NCBI RefSeq assembly: GCF_001542415.1
Contig: NZ_LNCU01000011.1
Coordinates: 1-64,000 of the forward strand
DNA: 64,000 bases
Reading direction: 5' to 3'
From: Bradyrhizobium macuxiense
GTDB taxonomy: Bacteria; Pseudomonadota; Alphaproteobacteria; Rhizobiales; Xanthobacteraceae
Below are positions 38,145 to 48,336 of the stretch, one piece after another (the first letter of the stretch is position 1; the number at the start of each line of letters is the position of its first letter). The translations under genes and the position numbers were made by a program. The notes below the pieces were generated by a model. That model did no database searches and was not told where the DNA came from. It was given only the letters and a program-made list of their open reading frames with translations.

Positions 38145-38543
38145 ATGTCTACGCACGATCCGATCTCCGATCTCATCACCCGCATCCGCAACGCGCAGAT
38201 GCGTTCGAAGTCCAAGGTTTCGAGCCCGGGCTCGAAGATGCGCGCCAACGTGCTCGAGGTGCTGAAGTCCGAGGGCTACATCCGCGGCTACGCCAGCGTC
38301 GAGCATGCTGGCGGTCGCAGTGAGCTCGAGATCGAGCTGAAGTATTTCGACGGCGAGCCCGTCATCCGCGAGATTGAGCGGGTGTCGAAGCCCGGCCGCC
38401 GCGTTTACGCCTCGGTGAAGAACCTGCCGCGCGTGAACAACGGTCTCGGCATTTCGGTGTTGTCGACGCCGAAGGGAATCATGGCTGACCACGAAGCGCG
38501 CGAAGCGAACGTGGGCGGCGAAGTTCTCTTCACGGTGTTCTGA
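38145..38543 (+). CDS. rpsH: 30S ribosomal protein S8
   Basis: This 132-residue S8 has [20 protein letters not shown] and the C-terminal signature [20 protein letters not shown]. It organises the 16S central domain and in E. coli represses the spc operon. Spacing to rplF is 14 bp. Confidence 0.97.
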   Translation: MSTHDPISDLITRIRNAQMRSKSKVSSPGSKMRANVLEVLKSEGYIRGYASVEHAGGRSELEIELKYFDGEPVIREIERVSKPGRRVYASVKNLPRVNNGLGISVLSTPKGIMADHEAREANVGGEVLFTVF

Positions 38544-38557
38544 GGAAGGAATTTACG

Positions 38558-39091
38558 ATGTCACGTATCGGCAAGCGGCCGGTGACGATCCCGTCGGGTG
38601 TGACGGCAAGCGTCGAAGGCCAGACGGTGAAGGTGAAGGGGCCGAAGGGTGCGCTTCAATTCGTCGTGCATGACGACGTCGAGGTGAAGTTCGAGAACGG
38701 CCAGGTCAAGGTCGCTCCGCGCGTCAAGACCAACCGCGCGCAGGCGATGTACGGCACCGCGCGTGCGCAGGTGGCGAACCTCGTCGAGGGCGTCACCAAG
38801 GGCTTCGAGAGGAAGCTCGAGATCACCGGCGTCGGCTACCGCGCCGCGATGCAGGGCAAGAACCTGCAGCTCGCGCTCGGCTACAGCCACGACGTGGTCT
38901 ACGCGATCCCGGAAGGCATCACCATCGCGGTGCCGAAGCCGACCGAGATCACGATCACCGGCAACGATCCGCAGCGCGTCGGTCAGGTCGCCGCCGAGAT
39001 CCGCGCCTATCGGCCGCCGGAGCCCTACAAGGGCAAGGGCGTGAAGTACGCCAACGAATTCATCTTCCGCAAGGAAGGCAAGAAGAAGTAA
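38558..39091 (+). CDS. rplF: 50S ribosomal protein L6
   Basis: This 177-residue L6 begins [20 protein letters not shown] and ends with the conserved [20 protein letters not shown] block next to the sarcin-ricin loop. The protein is two repeated alpha/beta domains. Normal length; rplR follows after 11 bp. Confidence 0.97.
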   Translation: MSRIGKRPVTIPSGVTASVEGQTVKVKGPKGALQFVVHDDVEVKFENGQVKVAPRVKTNRAQAMYGTARAQVANLVEGVTKGFERKLEITGVGYRAAMQGKNLQLALGYSHDVVYAIPEGITIAVPKPTEITITGNDPQRVGQVAAEIRAYRPPEPYKGKGVKYANEFIFRKEGKKK

Positions 39092-39102
39092 CGGAGCCGG
39101 TC

Positions 39103-39462
39103 ATGTCACTCAAGGTTACGAATGCCCGGCGCAAGCAGCGCGTGCGCCTTGCGCTTCGCCGCTCGGCAGGCGGCCGTCCGCGGCTGTCGGTGTTCCGTTC
39201 GTCCAAGCACATCTATGCCCAGGTCATCGACGACCAGAAGGGCGAGACGCTGGCTTCCGCTTCGTCGCTCGAGAAGACGATGCGCGATGGCGGCAAGACC
39301 GGCGCCGATATCGATGCGGCCAAGGCGGTCGGCAAGCTGCTCGCCGAACGTGCGGCGCAGAAGGGTGTCAAGGAAGTCGTGTTCGATCGCGGCGCCTACA
39401 TCTATCACGGGCGCGTCAAGGCGCTCGCGGATGCGGCGCGCGAGGGCGGACTGAGCTTCTAA
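39103..39462 (+). CDS. rplR: 50S ribosomal protein L18
   Basis: This 119-residue L18 binds 5S rRNA. It reads [20 protein letters not shown] at the N terminus and ends [17 protein letters not shown]. It is one of the central 5S proteins with L5. A 57-bp gap precedes rpsE. Confidence 0.97.
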   Translation: MSLKVTNARRKQRVRLALRRSAGGRPRLSVFRSSKHIYAQVIDDQKGETLASASSLEKTMRDGGKTGADIDAAKAVGKLLAERAAQKGVKEVVFDRGAYIYHGRVKALADAAREGGLSF

Positions 39463-39519
39463 GCGAATTGAACGATTACGAGGATAGAGGCTTCAGCCTC
39501 CTAGAGATTGGAAAACACC

Positions 39520-40095
39520 ATGGCAGGTGAACGCGAACGCGGCGGACGCGAACGGAGCAGGGAGCGCGAGGAGCGCGACAGCGAGTTCGTCGACAAGCTC
39601 GTCCACATCAATCGCGTGGCGAAGGTCGTCAAGGGCGGCAAGCGCTTCGGCTTTGCGGCGCTGGTCGTGATCGGCGACCAGAAGGGCCGGGTCGGTTTCG
39701 GCCACGGCAAGGCGCGCGAAGTTCCCGAGGCGATCCGCAAGGCGACCGAGTCGGCCAAGCGCAACCTGACGCGCGTCGCGCTCCGCGAGGGCCGCACGCT
39801 GCATCACGACATCGCCGGCCGTCACGGCGCCGGCCGCGTCTACCTGCGTGCCGCTCCAGCCGGTACCGGCATCATCGCCGGCGGCCCGATGCGCGCGGTG
39901 TTCGAGACGCTCGGCATCCAGGACGTGGTGGCGAAGTCGATCGGCTCGTCGAATCCCTACAACATGGTTCGCGCGACGTTCGACGCGCTGAAGCATCAGG
40001 ATTCGCCGCGCTCGGTGGCTGCGCGCCGCAACATCAAGGTCTCCACCCTGCAGTCGCGCCGCGTCGGCGGCGACGCCGAAGTGGTGGCGGAATAA
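39520..40095 (+). CDS. rpsE: 30S ribosomal protein S5
   Basis: This 191-residue S5 has an Arg/Glu-rich N-terminal tail (residues 1-22), then [20 protein letters not shown] and the dsRNA-binding region [13 protein letters not shown] [20 protein letters not shown]. It affects decoding accuracy and spectinomycin binding. The ATG at 39520 was chosen; an in-frame TTG at 39508 would add four residues. Confidence 0.96.
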   Translation: MAGERERGGRERSREREERDSEFVDKLVHINRVAKVVKGGKRFGFAALVVIGDQKGRVGFGHGKAREVPEAIRKATESAKRNLTRVALREGRTLHHDIAGRHGAGRVYLRAAPAGTGIIAGGPMRAVFETLGIQDVVAKSIGSSNPYNMVRATFDALKHQDSPRSVAARRNIKVSTLQSRRVGGDAEVVAE

Positions 40096-40133
40096 CCCGC
40101 GCGATAGCCAGCGCGCTATTTGGAGTTACTGTC

Positions 40134-40325
40134 ATGGCCAAGGCCAGCAAGACGATCAAGGTCGAGCAGGTTGGCAGCGCAATCCGCCGCCATCACTCGC
40201 AGCGTTCGACGCTGATCGGCCTCAAGCTCAACAAGATCGGCCGGGTTGCCGAGCTGCAGGACACCCCTGAAGTTCGCGGCATGATCAGCAAGGTCCAGCA
40301 TCTCGTCCGCGTCGTCGGCGAGTAA
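40134..40325 (+). CDS. rpmD: 50S ribosomal protein L30
   Basis: This 63-residue L30 reads [20 protein letters not shown] and continues [20 protein letters not shown], the full bacterial L30 fold. rplO follows after 22 bp with a good ribosome binding site (AAGGAGAAGG). Confidence 0.96.
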   Translation: MAKASKTIKVEQVGSAIRRHHSQRSTLIGLKLNKIGRVAELQDTPEVRGMISKVQHLVRVVGE

Positions 40326-40347
40326 GCAAGATATAAGGAGAAGGGCG

Positions 40348-40836
40348 ATGAAGCTCAGCGATATCGCCGACAACGCCGGCTCGCGCAAGAAGCGCATGCG
40401 TGTCGGCCGTGGCATCGGTTCCGGCAAGGGCAAGACCTCGGGGCGCGGCGGCAAGGGTCAGACCGCGCGTTCGGGCGTCCGCATCAAGGGTTTCGAAGGC
40501 GGCCAGATGCCGATGCATCGCCGTCTGCCCAAGCGCGGCTTCAACAACATCTTCCGGCTCGACTTCGCCGAGATCAATCTCGACCGCCTGCAGGACGCGA
40601 TCGACAACAAGCTGATCGATGCGTCTGCGACCGTGACCGCGGAATCGCTGGTCAAGGCCGGCGTGCTGCGTCGCGCCAAGGACGGCCTGCGGCTGCTCGG
40701 CCGCGGCGAGATCAAGGCCAAGCTGACGATCGAGGTGCATGGCGCCTCCAAGCCGGCCATTGCCGCTGTCGAGAAGGCCGGCGGCACGGTCAAGATCCTG
40801 GCCCCCGCCAAGACGGAAGAAGGCGAGGCGGCGTAA
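40348..40836 (+). CDS. rplO: 50S ribosomal protein L15
   Basis: This 162-residue L15 has the glycine-rich N terminus [20 protein letters not shown] that threads into 23S rRNA and a globular C-terminal domain ([20 protein letters not shown]). Slightly longer than E. coli L15 by a short Glu-rich tail. A 161-bp gap with a hairpin and a possible promoter separates it from secY. Confidence 0.97.
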   Translation: MKLSDIADNAGSRKKRMRVGRGIGSGKGKTSGRGGKGQTARSGVRIKGFEGGQMPMHRRLPKRGFNNIFRLDFAEINLDRLQDAIDNKLIDASATVTAESLVKAGVLRRAKDGLRLLGRGEIKAKLTIEVHGASKPAIAAVEKAGGTVKILAPAKTEEGEAA

Positions 40837-40886
40837 CATCTGCGTCATTGCCGGCGCGGCGCGCCGACAATCCGCCGATCGAATGA

Positions 40887-40916
40887 TGGACTTATCGCGG
40901 CCGAGCACCAGATAAT
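40887..40916 (+). promoter_or_regulatory. Possible internal promoter for secY-adk
   Basis: TGGACT (40887-40892) and GATAAT (40911-40916) are 18 bp apart. Just upstream a hairpin CGGCGC-GGC-GCGCCG (40852-40866) follows the rplO stop. The match is moderate. Confidence 0.4.
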
Positions 40917-40997
40917 GTCCGGTGTCTGCCGATCGCTCCAGGGAGAACTGTTCTCTTGGGGCCGTCGGCGAAGGGGGCTCCGGGAGAAAGCCGAAAC

Positions 40998-42329
40998 ATG
41001 GTCTCAGCAGCCGAACAACTTGCAGCAAACCTCAATTTCGGAGCGCTGGCGAAGGCCGACGAGCTGAAGAAGCGCATCTGGTTCACCCTGGGTGCGCTGC
41101 TTGTTTATCGGCTGGGCACCTATATCCCGCTGCCCGGCATCGACCCCAACATCTGGGAGCAAGTGTTCCGCACCCAGGCCGGCGGCATCCTCGGCATGTT
41201 CAACATGTTCGCCGGCGGCGGCATCCACCGTATGGCGATCTTCGCGCTGAACATCATGCCGTACATCTCGGCATCGATCATCATCCAGCTCCTGACCACC
41301 GTCTCGCCGACGCTCGAAGCCTTGAAGAAGGAAGGCGAGGCGGGCCGCAAGATGCTGAACCAGTACACCCGTTACCTGACGGTGATCCTGGCGCTGTTCC
41401 AGTCCTACGGCATTGCGGTCGGCCTTGAAGGTGCCGGCAATGTCGTCAGCGACCCCGGCATGTTCTTCCGCATCTCGACCGCGATCACGCTGACCGGCGG
41501 CACCATGTTCCTGATGTGGCTCGGCGAGCAGATCACCTCGCGCGGCATCGGTAACGGTATCTCGCTGATCATCCTGTCCGGCATCGTCGCCGAGTTGCCC
41601 TCGGCGCTGGCCAACATGCTCGAACTCGGTCGCCAGGGCGCGATGTCGACCGGCCTGATCCTGATCGTCATCGTGATGGCAGTCGCCGTGATCGCCTTCA
41701 TCGTGTTCATGGAGCGCGCGCAGCGCCGGCTGCTGATCCAGTATCCGAAGCGCCAGGTCGGCAACAAGATGTTCGAGGGTCAGTCCTCGCATCTGCCGCT
41801 CAAGCTCAACACCTCGGGCGTGATTCCGCCGATCTTCGCCTCGTCGCTGTTGTTGCTGCCGACCACGGTCGCGAACTTCAACGCCGGCAAGGGCCCGGAG
41901 TGGTTCCAGTGGATCACCACCCAGCTCGGCCACGGCCGACCGTTGTTCTTGGTGCTCTATCTCGCGCTGATCGTGTTCTTCGCGTTCTTCTACACTGCGA
42001 TCGTGTTCAACCCGACCGAGACCGCCGACAATCTGAAGAAGCACGGCGGCTTCATTCCCGGTATTCGCCCCGGTGAGCGCACCGCCGAATATATCGACTA
42101 CGTGCTGTCGCGTATTACGGTGCTTGGTGCAATCTATCTTGCTATCGTCTGTCTGATTCCGGAGATTCTGATTTCCTACGCTTCGGTGCCGTTCTACTTT
42201 GGTGGCACCTCGCTCTTGATCGTCGTCAGCGTGACGATGGACACGGTGGCGCAGGTTCAGGGTTATCTGCTCGCCCATCAGTATGAGGGGCTGATCAGGA
42301 AGTCGAAGCTCAGGGGCCGTCGTCGCTGA
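40998..42329 (+). CDS. secY: Preprotein translocase subunit SecY
   Basis: This 443-residue inner-membrane channel protein has ten hydrophobic segments. Landmarks are the first helix around [20 protein letters not shown], the plug-region [20 protein letters not shown], and cytoplasmic loops with [20 protein letters not shown] and the C5 loop [20 protein letters not shown] that engages SecA and ribosomes. The ATG at 40998 ([15 protein letters not shown]) follows GGGAGAAAG; an in-frame upstream start adds 14 non-conserved residues. Confidence 0.97.
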   Translation: MVSAAEQLAANLNFGALAKADELKKRIWFTLGALLVYRLGTYIPLPGIDPNIWEQVFRTQAGGILGMFNMFAGGGIHRMAIFALNIMPYISASIIIQLLTTVSPTLEALKKEGEAGRKMLNQYTRYLTVILALFQSYGIAVGLEGAGNVVSDPGMFFRISTAITLTGGTMFLMWLGEQITSRGIGNGISLIILSGIVAELPSALANMLELGRQGAMSTGLILIVIVMAVAVIAFIVFMERAQRRLLIQYPKRQVGNKMFEGQSSHLPLKLNTSGVIPPIFASSLLLLPTTVANFNAGKGPEWFQWITTQLGHGRPLFLVLYLALIVFFAFFYTAIVFNPTETADNLKKHGGFIPGIRPGERTAEYIDYVLSRITVLGAIYLAIVCLIPEILISYASVPFYFGGTSLLIVVSVTMDTVAQVQGYLLAHQYEGLIRKSKLRGRRR

Positions 42330-42397
42330 TCACGGCGCGGTTCCAAACTCAAAACCGGGTGTGCGGGTTCGCTCACCTAGCCGGGGGGCGAAGTAGT

Positions 42398-43285
42398 ATG
42401 AGATTGATCCTTTTGGGGCCGCCGGGCTCGGGCAAGGGAACCCAGGCACAGCGGCTCGTCCACAAGCATGGCATTGTCCAGCTCTCGACCGGCGAGATGC
42501 TGCGCGCGGCGGTCGCCGCCGGCACGCCGATCGGGCTGCAGGCCAAGGAGATCATGGCCAATGGCGGCCTAGTGCCCGATGAGGTGGTGGTCGGAATCAT
42601 CGCAGACCGCATTGACGAGCCCGACGCCAAGAAGGGCTTCATCCTCGATGGCTTCCCGCGCACGGTTCCGCAGGCGACCGCGCTGGATGAACTCCTGAAG
42701 AAGAAGCACCTCAAGCTCGACGCTGTCGTCGAACTCCGCGTCAACGAGAGCGCCTTGCTCGATCGCGTCGAAAAGCGCGCCGAGGAGACCCGTGCGCGGG
42801 GCGAGGAGGTCCGGCTCGACGATACGCCGGAGGTGCTGACCAAGCGGCTTGCGCAGTACCGTTCGTTGACGGAACCGCTGATTCACTATTACTCGGAGCG
42901 GCGTAAGCTCTTGACCGTCGATGGCATGATGACCATCGAGCACGTCACCCGCGAGATCAACCGGATCCTGGGTGCGATCGGCGCGCTGGAACCGAAGGCC
43001 GACGAGTCGGCCAAGTCGGCGGCTGCCAAGACGGCAAAGCCGGCCCGGCTGGCTGCGAAGCCGGCCAGGAAGGCCGCAGGAAAAGCGTCCAAGGCGGCCG
43101 AAAAGGCCTCCAAGGGCACTAAAAAGACCGCCAAACCGGCCGGGAAGGCTACCAGGGGACCATCCAAGGCCAAGGCCGCCAAGAAGCGGGTCAAGAAGGC
43201 TGCCAAGGCCGGAAGTGCCCGGAAGGGTGCAAAAGCCGCCAACAAGCCTGCAAAAAAGCTCACGAAGAAGCGAGCTAAGCGCTAG
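42398..43285 (+). CDS. adk: Adenylate kinase with histone-H1-like C-terminal tail
   Basis: Residues 1 to about 195 are a short-LID adenylate kinase, which interconverts ATP, AMP and ADP. It has P-loop [15 protein letters not shown] (about 7-21), the AMP-binding [24 protein letters not shown], and a short LID around [20 protein letters not shown]. Residues 198-295 are a 98-residue tail of low complexity with 29 Lys and 31 Ala, made of AKPA, KKAA and KAAK-type words like eukaryotic histone H1 or bacterial AlgP/Hc1 tails. Such tails bind DNA or RNA without sequence specificity. The normal stop for a short Adk would lie near residue 195-200. It lies between secY and the rpsM promoter, the conserved position of adk. 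Confidence 0.93.
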   Translation: MRLILLGPPGSGKGTQAQRLVHKHGIVQLSTGEMLRAAVAAGTPIGLQAKEIMANGGLVPDEVVVGIIADRIDEPDAKKGFILDGFPRTVPQATALDELLKKKHLKLDAVVELRVNESALLDRVEKRAEETRARGEEVRLDDTPEVLTKRLAQYRSLTEPLIHYYSERRKLLTVDGMMTIEHVTREINRILGAIGALEPKADESAKSAAAKTAKPARLAAKPARKAAGKASKAAEKASKGTKKTAKPAGKATRGPSKAKAAKKRVKKAAKAGSARKGAKAANKPAKKLTKKRAKR

Positions 43286-43291
43286 GAGCGG

Positions 43292-43320
43292 TTGACGAAA
43301 CCGACATGAATCCTTTAATA
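43292..43320 (+). promoter_or_regulatory. Promoter of the alpha operon (rpsM-rpsK-rpoA-rplQ)
   Basis: TTGACG (43292-43297) and TTAATA (43315-43320) are spaced by 17 bp, starting only seven bases after the adk stop. Start near 43327 gives a leader of about 147 nt before rpsM. This would allow rpoA expression apart from the S10/spc transcript. Confidence 0.62.
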
Positions 43321-43473
43321 AGCCCCGCATCCAAGTTGGATAGTTTTATGACGATGCCGGGCCCCAAAGGACATGAGGGGTGGGCGTCGTGTTCGCGTTT
43401 GTGGACACAAGCCCGCAGAGCAAGAACTTGAGAAGCCCGTATCCGTGAGGGATCGGCGACAGGAGAGAAGTCC

Positions 43474-43842
43474 GTGGCCCGTATTGCCGGCGTCAACATT
43501 CCTACCAACAAGCGCGTCCTGATCGCGCTTCAGTACATCCATGGCATCGGCCAGAAGAACGCCGCTGACATCATTGAGAAGGTCAAGATCCCGCTGGACC
43601 GTCGCGTCAACCAGCTGACCGACCAGGAAGTCCTGCAGATCCGCGAAGTCATCGACCGCGACTATCTGGTCGAGGGCGATCTTCGTCGCGAGGTCGGCAT
43701 CAACATCAAGCGGCTGATGGACCTCGGCTGCTATCGCGGCCTGCGGCATCGCCGCGGTCTGCCGGTGCGCGGCCAGCGTACCCACACCAACGCGCGTACG
43801 CGCAAGGGTCCTGCCAAGGCGATCGCCGGCAAGAAGAAGTAA
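43474..43842 (+). CDS. rpsM: 30S ribosomal protein S13
   Basis: This 122-residue S13 starts at GTG after AGGAGAGAAG and reads [20 protein letters not shown]. The C-terminal [20 protein letters not shown] reaches towards the P-site tRNA. It forms the inter-subunit B1 bridges. The 115-bp gap after it contains a repeat-like stretch (GCTACTCGCCATTTGCG). Confidence 0.97.
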   Translation: MARIAGVNIPTNKRVLIALQYIHGIGQKNAADIIEKVKIPLDRRVNQLTDQEVLQIREVIDRDYLVEGDLRREVGINIKRLMDLGCYRGLRHRRGLPVRGQRTHTNARTRKGPAKAIAGKKK

Positions 43843-43957
43843 GTTTTGAGAATTGCTGGTGGGGGGTAGCGAATCGAAATTTGCTACTCGCCATTTGCGT
43901 TTTGAGGTGTAGCCGCTGGCACTACGGCGGCGCTTGAGATCACAGGAAAGGTTTGAA

Positions 43958-44347
43958 ATGGGCAAGGAAGCCACCCGCGTACGCCGTCGCGAACGCAAGA
44001 ACATCGCCTCCGGCATCGCGCATGTGAATTCGTCGTTCAACAACACGACCATCACCATCACCGACGCGCAGGGCAACACCATCGCCTGGTCTTCGGCCGG
44101 CACGATGGGCTTCAAGGGCTCGCGCAAGTCGACCCCCTATGCCGCGCAGGTCGCGGCCGAAGACGTCTCCAAGAAGGCGCAGGAACACGGCATGCGCACG
44201 CTGGAGGTTGAAGTGGCCGGCCCCGGTTCGGGCCGTGAATCGGCGCTTCGCGCGCTGCAGGCTGCGGGCTTCACCGTCACCTCGATCCGCGACGTGACCA
44301 CGATCCCGCACAATGGCTGCCGTCCGCGCAAGCGCCGGCGCGTCTGA
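43958..44347 (+). CDS. rpsK: 30S ribosomal protein S11
   Basis: This 129-residue S11 contains the conserved [20 protein letters not shown] and the C-terminal [18 protein letters not shown]. It lies on the 30S platform near the mRNA exit. The start at 43958 ([11 protein letters not shown]) was chosen over an upstream in-frame ATG. rpsD, which follows rpsK in E. coli, is absent; rpoA comes next. Confidence 0.97.
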   Translation: MGKEATRVRRRERKNIASGIAHVNSSFNNTTITITDAQGNTIAWSSAGTMGFKGSRKSTPYAAQVAAEDVSKKAQEHGMRTLEVEVAGPGSGRESALRALQAAGFTVTSIRDVTTIPHNGCRPRKRRRV

Positions 44348-44447
44348 TTGAAGTCGCGGGCGGCCCGGCTGCTCGCGATTGTTTTTGGAATGGACCGCGC
44401 GGAAGTTCCGCGATCTCCAACGCCAGGTTCGTCCATTCGACTGGCAC

Positions 44448-45479
44448 ATGGGTGAAACAGTGACGATCCAGAAAAATTGGCAAGAACTCATTCGACCGAA
44501 CAAGCTGCAGGTGACCCCTGGCTCGGACGCGACCCGGTTCGCCACCGTCGTCGCCGAACCGCTCGAGCGTGGCTTCGGCCAGACGCTGGGCAACGCGCTG
44601 CGCCGCATCCTGTTGTCCTCGCTGCAGGGCGCCGCGGTGCAGTCGGTGCACATCGACGGCGTGCTGCACGAGTTCTCCTCGATCGCTGGCGTCCGTGAGG
44701 ACGTCACCGACATCGTGCTCAACATCAAGGACATCTCGATCAAGATGCAGGGCGAAGGCCCGAAGCGCATGGTCGTGAAGAAGCAGGGCCCGGGCGCCGT
44801 GACCGCTGGTGACATCCAGACCGTCGGCGACGTCACCGTGCTCAACCCCGACCTGCAGCTCTGCACGCTGGACGACGGCGCCGAGATCCGCATGGAGTTC
44901 ACGGTCACGACCGGCAAGGGCTATGTCGCCGCCGAGCGCAACCGTCCCGAGGACGCCCCGATCGGCCTGATCCCGGTCGACAGCCTGTTCTCGCCGGTCC
45001 GCAAGGTCTCCTACAAGGTCGAGAACACCCGCGAGGGCCAGATCCTCGACTACGACAAGCTGACCATGACGATCGAGACCAACGGCGCGATCACGCCGGA
45101 GGACGCGGTGGCTTATGCCGCGCGCATCCTGCAGGATCAGCTCAACGTGTTCGTCAACTTCGAAGAGCCGCGCAAGGAAGTCGCGCAGGAGATCATCCCC
45201 GATCTCGCCTTCAATCCGGCGTTCCTCAAGAAGGTCGACGAGCTCGAACTGTCGGTGCGTTCGGCAAACTGCCTGAAGAACGACAACATCGTCTACATCG
45301 GCGACCTCGTGCAGAAGTCGGAAGCGGAAATGCTCCGCACCCCGAACTTCGGCCGCAAGTCGCTGAACGAGATCAAGGAAGTGCTCGCCCAGATGGGTCT
45401 GCATCTCGGCATGGAAGTGCCGGGCTGGCCGCCGGAGAACATCGACGAGCTCGCCAAGCGCTTCGAGGATCATTACTGA
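44448..45479 (+). CDS. rpoA: RNA polymerase alpha subunit
   Basis: This 343-residue alpha subunit begins [20 protein letters not shown]. The N-terminal assembly domain has [20 protein letters not shown], and the C-terminal domain has the UP-element/activator surface [20 protein letters not shown] with the key arginine. A GTG at 44460 is an alternative start four codons downstream. A perfect hairpin lies between it and rplQ. Confidence 0.98.
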   Translation: MGETVTIQKNWQELIRPNKLQVTPGSDATRFATVVAEPLERGFGQTLGNALRRILLSSLQGAAVQSVHIDGVLHEFSSIAGVREDVTDIVLNIKDISIKMQGEGPKRMVVKKQGPGAVTAGDIQTVGDVTVLNPDLQLCTLDDGAEIRMEFTVTTGKGYVAAERNRPEDAPIGLIPVDSLFSPVRKVSYKVENTREGQILDYDKLTMTIETNGAITPEDAVAYAARILQDQLNVFVNFEEPRKEVAQEIIPDLAFNPAFLKKVDELELSVRSANCLKNDNIVYIGDLVQKSEAEMLRTPNFGRKSLNEIKEVLAQMGLHLGMEVPGWPPENIDELAKRFEDHY

Positions 45480-45492
45480 TCCGATTCAATCG

Positions 45493-45522
45493 TCATGGCC
45501 GGGGCATCCCGGCCATGATTTT
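45493..45522 (+). terminator. Hairpin between rpoA and rplQ
   Basis: TCATGGCCGGG (45493-45503), loop GCAT, CCCGGCCATGA (45508-45518), then TTTTAG. It resembles an intrinsic terminator or attenuator inside the operon. The same arm sequence with one change recurs at 51044-51072, so it may be a dispersed repeat used as a terminator. Confidence 0.65.
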
Positions 45523-45600
45523 AGCGGGCGAACGCAGGTAGCCCACCTGAGCAACATGTCCGACGAACCGTCGCGGCAGAGACAATGTAAGGAATAGACG

Positions 45601-46017
45601 ATGCGTCACGGCAAGGTTCATCGGAAGCTCAACCGCACCGCCGAGCACCGGCGTGCGATGTTCGCCAACATGGCGGCCGCGCTGATCAAGCACGAGCAGA
45701 TCGTCACCACGCTGCCGAAGGCCAAGGAGCTCCGGCCGATCGTCGAGAAGCTCGTCACCCTCGGCAAGAAGGGCGGTCTGGCCCTGCGTCGTCAGGCGAT
45801 CTCGGAGCTGCGCGACGTCGATCAGGTCAAGAAGCTGTTCGATACGCTCGCGACCCGGTACAAGGACCGCCAGGGCGGCTACACCCGCATCATCAAGGCC
45901 GGCTTCCGCTACGGCGACAACGCGGCGATGGCCGTGATCGAATTCGTCGACCGCGACGTCGACGCCAAGGGCCAGGACTCCGGTCCGGCCCAGGAGAAGG
46001 AAGCCGAGGCGGCGTAA
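45601..46017 (+). CDS. rplQ: 50S ribosomal protein L17
   Basis: This 138-residue L17 reads [20 protein letters not shown] and continues [20 protein letters not shown]. It lies near the tunnel exit. A short acidic C-terminal extension ([14 protein letters not shown]) goes beyond the E. coli protein. It is the last gene of the superoperon and is followed by a UUCG terminator. Confidence 0.97.
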   Translation: MRHGKVHRKLNRTAEHRRAMFANMAAALIKHEQIVTTLPKAKELRPIVEKLVTLGKKGGLALRRQAISELRDVDQVKKLFDTLATRYKDRQGGYTRIIKAGFRYGDNAAMAVIEFVDRDVDAKGQDSGPAQEKEAEAA

Positions 46018-46045
46018 GCCGGTTTTCGAGCCACGGTTTTGAAAG

Positions 46046-46068
46046 CGGCGCCTTCGGGCGCCGTTTTT
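46046..46068 (+). terminator. Terminator of the ribosomal superoperon
   Basis: CGGCGCC (46046-46052), TTCG tetraloop, GGCGCCG (46057-46063) and five T residues. A textbook intrinsic terminator 28 bases after the rplQ stop. Confidence 0.93.
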
Positions 46069-46284
46069 GTTTGTGTGCCTGCTGGACCTTCACTGTCGTC
46101 TTTAAGCGGAAGGCGGGCGGTGTCGGCACTTTGCCGAGAGGTATCGCCGAACGGTTGCTCGTGCGGCATTTCGTCGAACTGCGGCGGTTTCATTATCGGT
46201 TTCTTCAGCCAAGTCGCCAGAACTGAAACCGCGAACGATGGCGTGCCATGGTGACGCACGGCAATTCTTCGACATGCCAAATTC

Positions 46285-46602
46285 GTGTTCGGCTCAACGG
46301 TGATCGAGGCGCTGATTGGTTTTCTGCTGGCCTATGCGGCGGCCCGGCTCAGCCACGCCCAGGGGCGATTTCTTTTTGTTCGAGACCGCCGCCGTCTACC
46401 TTCTCGGCGTATTGTTTTCGGTCATCGAGATCGCGGCGATTGAGCGGGTGCGTTGGCGAAGTGGCGATCTCATTCACGGCAGTCCCGATCTGATTGGCTT
46501 TGGCCGATCGCGCTGATGTTCGGACTGATGATTGTGACGCCCTGCACCTTCATTTATCTGGTGACCTCTTGCGCGGGGGCGGCGATACTGGACTGCCTTG
46601 GA
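46285..46602 (+). pseudogene. Possible decayed small membrane protein gene
   Basis: Hydrophobic, protein-like sequence passes through two frames: VIEALIGFLLAYAAARLSHA from 46300, then ETAAVYLLGVLFSVIEIAAI in the next frame from about 46380, then back to the first frame as ALMFGLMIVTPCTFIYLVTS from about 46515. The pieces would join into a three-segment membrane protein of about 100 residues if two compensating frame lesions (near 46375 and 46498) are assumed. No start or family is recognised. Chance hydrophobicity cannot be excluded. Confidence 0.3.
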
Positions 46603-47406
46603 ATGTCTGAGTGGGTGACCGACTGGCGCGAGCGGAACATGGCGACGTGGTACCGTAACGTCTCCGATCACCTGCGTTCGCCGATCTATGATGTCCCTGG
46701 CTTCATCGCGGGGCGCACGTCGCTGCGGCGGCATGTGATCAGGGATCTCGGCGACGTCGGTTCAAAACAACTCATCCACCTTCAGTGTCACATCGGTCTC
46801 GACACGCTGTCCTGGGCACGGCGCGGCGCGCATGTGACGGGGCTCGATTTCTCGCAGCAATCGATCGTCGCGGCACGGTGGATCGCTGCCGACTCCGGGT
46901 TCGAAGTTGAGTTCGTGGTTGCCGACGTCTATGAGGCGGCGAGGGTGCTCGGGCGCACCTTCGACATCGTCTACACAGGCATTGCCGCGCTGTGCTGGTT
47001 GCCGGATATCGCGCGCTGGGCGAATGTTGTGCGTGATCTCTTGAAGCCCGGCGGTGAACTCTATCTGTTCGAACTCCACCCGATCGAACGGATGCTCGAA
47101 CAGCGCGCGTTGGGCGGCCTCGAGCTCAAGCACGACTATTTCACACCGCCCGAGGGGTGCCGCGATCGCCGTGCCGTTGACAATCTGGCGGCCGCACCCG
47201 ATGCATCAGTCCAGTGGAGCCATCCGCTTGGCGAGGTCGTCACGGCTCTCGCTGCTGCAGGCCTGCGCATCGAGGAACTGCGGGAGCTCGATCGCAGCGT
47301 GCTCAAACGGCCGGCGATGGAGGATGCTGGCTACGGCATGTTCAGGGCGGCGCCGGGGATGCCGCGCCTGCCGCTCATGTATGTGCTGCGGGCGAGACGG
47401 TCGTGA
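46603..47406 (+). CDS. Class I SAM-dependent methyltransferase
   Basis: This 267-residue enzyme has motif I in variant form (IHLQCHIGLDTLSWARRGAH, about residues 58-77), followed by VTGLDFSQQSIVAARWIA and EFVVADVYEAARVLGRTFDI, the usual acidic-end and motif II elements. The acceptor is unknown; the family includes small-molecule O- and N-methyltransferases. The start at MSEWVTDWRERN (46603) was chosen because the 50 in-frame residues before it are hydrophobic and unlike methyltransferases. The ribosome binding site is weak. It is separate from the downstream SDR by 129 bp. Confidence 0.8.
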   Translation: MSEWVTDWRERNMATWYRNVSDHLRSPIYDVPGFIAGRTSLRRHVIRDLGDVGSKQLIHLQCHIGLDTLSWARRGAHVTGLDFSQQSIVAARWIAADSGFEVEFVVADVYEAARVLGRTFDIVYTGIAALCWLPDIARWANVVRDLLKPGGELYLFELHPIERMLEQRALGGLELKHDYFTPPEGCRDRRAVDNLAAAPDASVQWSHPLGEVVTALAAAGLRIEELRELDRSVLKRPAMEDAGYGMFRAAPGMPRLPLMYVLRARRS

Positions 47407-47535
47407 GGATTAGCACCAGACTGTGGGCTTCGTAACGGCGTTCGCCTGATTTTGCACGCCTGCCTCGCTCGGCGGCTTGTTGCGCAGGCCGGCCTGCATT
47501 CAAATATCACGGACAGGACTGACAGGAGACCTCCC

Positions 47536-48330
47536 ATGAAAATCGACCTTTCCGGAGAGACCGCGCTGGTGACCGGCTCGACCGCTGGCATCGGCAATGC
47601 CATCGCCAAGGGGCTTGCGGAGACCGGGGCGGAGGTCATCGTCAACGGCCGGGGCCAGGCCAAGGTCGATGCCGCGGTTGCGGCGATCGCAAAGGCGGTA
47701 CAGGGTGCCAAGGTGCGCGGCATCGCGGCCGACGTCTCGACTGCGGCCGGCTGCAAGGCCCTGCTCGCGGCGCTGCCGCAAGTCGATATCCTCGTCAACA
47801 ATGCCGGCATCTTCGAGCCGAAGGATTTCTTCGATATTCCCGACGAGGATTGGGATCGCTTCTTCGAGGTCAATGTGATGTCGGGCGTGCGGCTGTCGCG
47901 CGGCTACATGCAGGGGATGTTGAAGCGCAACTGGGGACGCATCGTCTTCATCTCCTCGGAATCGGGCCTCAACATCCCGACCGAGATGATTCACTACGGC
48001 ATGACCAAGACCGCGCAGCTTGCGGTCGCCCGCGGGCTCGCGCAGTTGACCAGCGGTACCGCGGTCACGGTGAATTCCGTGTTGCCGGGGCCGACCATGT
48101 CGGAAGGCGTAAAGACATTCGTCGAGGATCTGGCGAGACAGAACGGCCAGTCGGTCGAGGAGGCCGCCGCCAATTTCGTCAAGCAGCACCGGCCGACGTC
48201 GCTGCTGCAGCGCTTCGCCAGCACCGAGGAGATCGCTAACCTCGTAGTCTATGTCTGCTCGAAACAGGCCTCCGCGACAAACGGCGCCGCACTGCGCGCC
48301 GAAGGCGGCATCGTCAACACCATCGCGTGA
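47536..48330 (+). CDS. Short-chain dehydrogenase/reductase
   Basis: This 264-residue SDR has the cofactor motif TGSTAGIGNAIAKGL (about residues 13-27), the NNAG motif in VDILVNNAGIFEP, and the catalytic Ser and YxxxK in SSESGLNIPTEMIHYGMTK. It is a classical NAD(P)H-dependent oxidoreductase of unknown substrate. A clear site (GACAGGAG) precedes the ATG; upstream in-frame starts lack one. A DUF1330 gene follows after six bases, so they form an operon. Confidence 0.9.
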   Translation: MKIDLSGETALVTGSTAGIGNAIAKGLAETGAEVIVNGRGQAKVDAAVAAIAKAVQGAKVRGIAADVSTAAGCKALLAALPQVDILVNNAGIFEPKDFFDIPDEDWDRFFEVNVMSGVRLSRGYMQGMLKRNWGRIVFISSESGLNIPTEMIHYGMTKTAQLAVARGLAQLTSGTAVTVNSVLPGPTMSEGVKTFVEDLARQNGQSVEEAAANFVKQHRPTSLLQRFASTEEIANLVVYVCSKQASATNGAALRAEGGIVNTIA

Positions 48331-48336
48331 GGGCGC

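Larger units (their letters stand above)
46018..46602. other. Intergenic region after rplQ
   Basis: The 585-base stretch starts with the rplQ terminator (46046-46068). Bases 46069-46284 show nothing. Bases 46285-46602 may be a decayed membrane protein gene, listed separately. Confidence 0.5.
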
